Below are positions 6,376 to 6,725 of a stretch of DNA of 6,725 nucleotides, piece after piece. Under the pieces are notes generated by a model. That model was not told the origin of the DNA. It searched no databases and was given only the letters and a program-made list of their open reading frames with translations. The stretch is from Flavipsychrobacter stenotrophus (GTDB lineage Bacteria; Bacteroidota; Bacteroidia; Chitinophagales; Chitinophagaceae). The stretch covers positions 1-6,725 of the forward strand of contig CANBQQ010000180.1 in assembly GCA_947371715.1 (NCBI GenBank), read 5' to 3'. Position numbers and translations under genes: made by a program. The stretch's first letter is position 1; each line of letters begins with the position of its first letter.

Positions 6376-6725
6376 ATGAAATCACTTATAAACCTATTGG
6401 TTTTCTTTGGCCTTTTATCAGGCATGTACTTTCAGGCCAATGCCCAGCAAAAAGAGAAAACATTGCTTTGGCGTATCTCGGGCAATGGGTTACAGCAGTC
6501 GTCTTACCTTTTCGGCACTGTACACCTCAAAGCAAAGAAACTATTTAACTTCCCGGACTCTCTTTACGCCGCTATTGACAATACCGAAGTATTTGCATTG
6601 GAGGTAAATCCCGACAGTATGAATAACATGGTTTCGGCATATGCTAATAAGTTGCTGAACAAAAAAGAGGATACCAAGGACAATAAGAAAAAAGAAAAGA
6701 CGCTCAGGGAGATACTTACACCGGC
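6376..6725 (+). CDS. TraB/GumN family protein, 3'-partial (N-terminal 116 residues)
   Basis: The reading frame opens at the ATG at 6376 and runs without a stop to the window edge. Residues 1-23 are a signal peptide (core LLVFFGLLSGM, AxA-type cut after ANA, before QQKEK), so the product is exported. The mature N-terminus LLWRISGNGLQQSSYLFGTV and the following H50 are the signature of the TraB/GumN (PrgY-like) family, which includes the GTxH motif (47-50) and a conserved glutamate in FALEVN (E76). Family members are thought to be metal-dependent proteases related to Tiki; activity in Bacteroidota members is unproven. A Lys/Glu-rich stretch at 95-109 (NKKEDTKDNKKKEKT) lies in a variable region. 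The usual length is near 290 residues, so more than half of the gene is outside the window. No Shine-Dalgarno site is seen. The gene appears to be transcribed separately from trhO. Confidence 0.87.
   Translation, partial: MKSLINLLVFFGLLSGMYFQANAQQKEKTLLWRISGNGLQQSSYLFGTVHLKAKKLFNFPDSLYAAIDNTEVFALEVNPDSMNNMVSAYANKLLNKKEDTKDNKKKEKTLREILTP

Noticed and set aside
1..6725. A new defence, mobile or CRISPR-like system
   Set aside because: I looked for transposase, integrase, nuclease, toxin-antitoxin and reverse transcriptase motifs, spaced repeats and tRNA-like folds, and saw none. The window reads as ordinary chromosomal genes.

Overview
The window looks like chromosomal DNA from a member of the Bacteroidota, probably near the Chitinophagaceae. 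That placement rests on moderate GC content, mostly absent Shine-Dalgarno sites, promoter-like TAnnTTTG boxes, and the protein families present (an STM3941-type membrane protein, DUF1573, a Bacteroidota-style RND exporter). The family-level placement is a judgement from sequence feel, not a computed result.

Layout. (1) Positions 2-2212, plus strand: the C-terminal bulk of an RND/MMPL-type exporter whose start lies before the window; it ends at a strong intrinsic terminator (2270-2302). (2) Positions 2403-4879, minus strand: four co-directional genes. In transcription order these are a small secreted NlpE-N-like protein, a membrane-anchored DUF1573 protein, a UbiA-family prenyltransferase that best fits MqnP of menaquinone synthesis, and an STM3941-family membrane protein. 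The last three are tightly packed (gaps of 2 and 14 bp) and are probably one operon; the NlpE-like gene is 88 bp upstream and may or may not be included. (3) Positions 4880-5095: a divergent intergenic region with a candidate promoter facing each way. (4) Positions 5096-6178, plus strand: trhO, the rhodanese-type tRNA uridine-34 hydroxylase, followed by an intrinsic terminator. (5) From 6376 to the window edge, plus strand: the N-terminal part of a secreted TraB/GumN-family protein.

How the genes relate. Most products are envelope proteins (exporter, secreted NlpE-like, anchored DUF1573, prenyltransferase, STM3941 protein, TraB/GumN) and one is a tRNA modification enzyme. No single pathway ties them together. 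MqnP alone has a clear metabolic role: prenylating the naphthoate precursor of menaquinone. I see no mobile element, CRISPR array, tRNA or rRNA, and no convincing evidence of a new multi-gene system. The observations most worth a second look are the half-conserved proton-relay site in the exporter, the DUF1573-MqnP-STM3941 stack, and a short intergenic repeat at 2228-2255.
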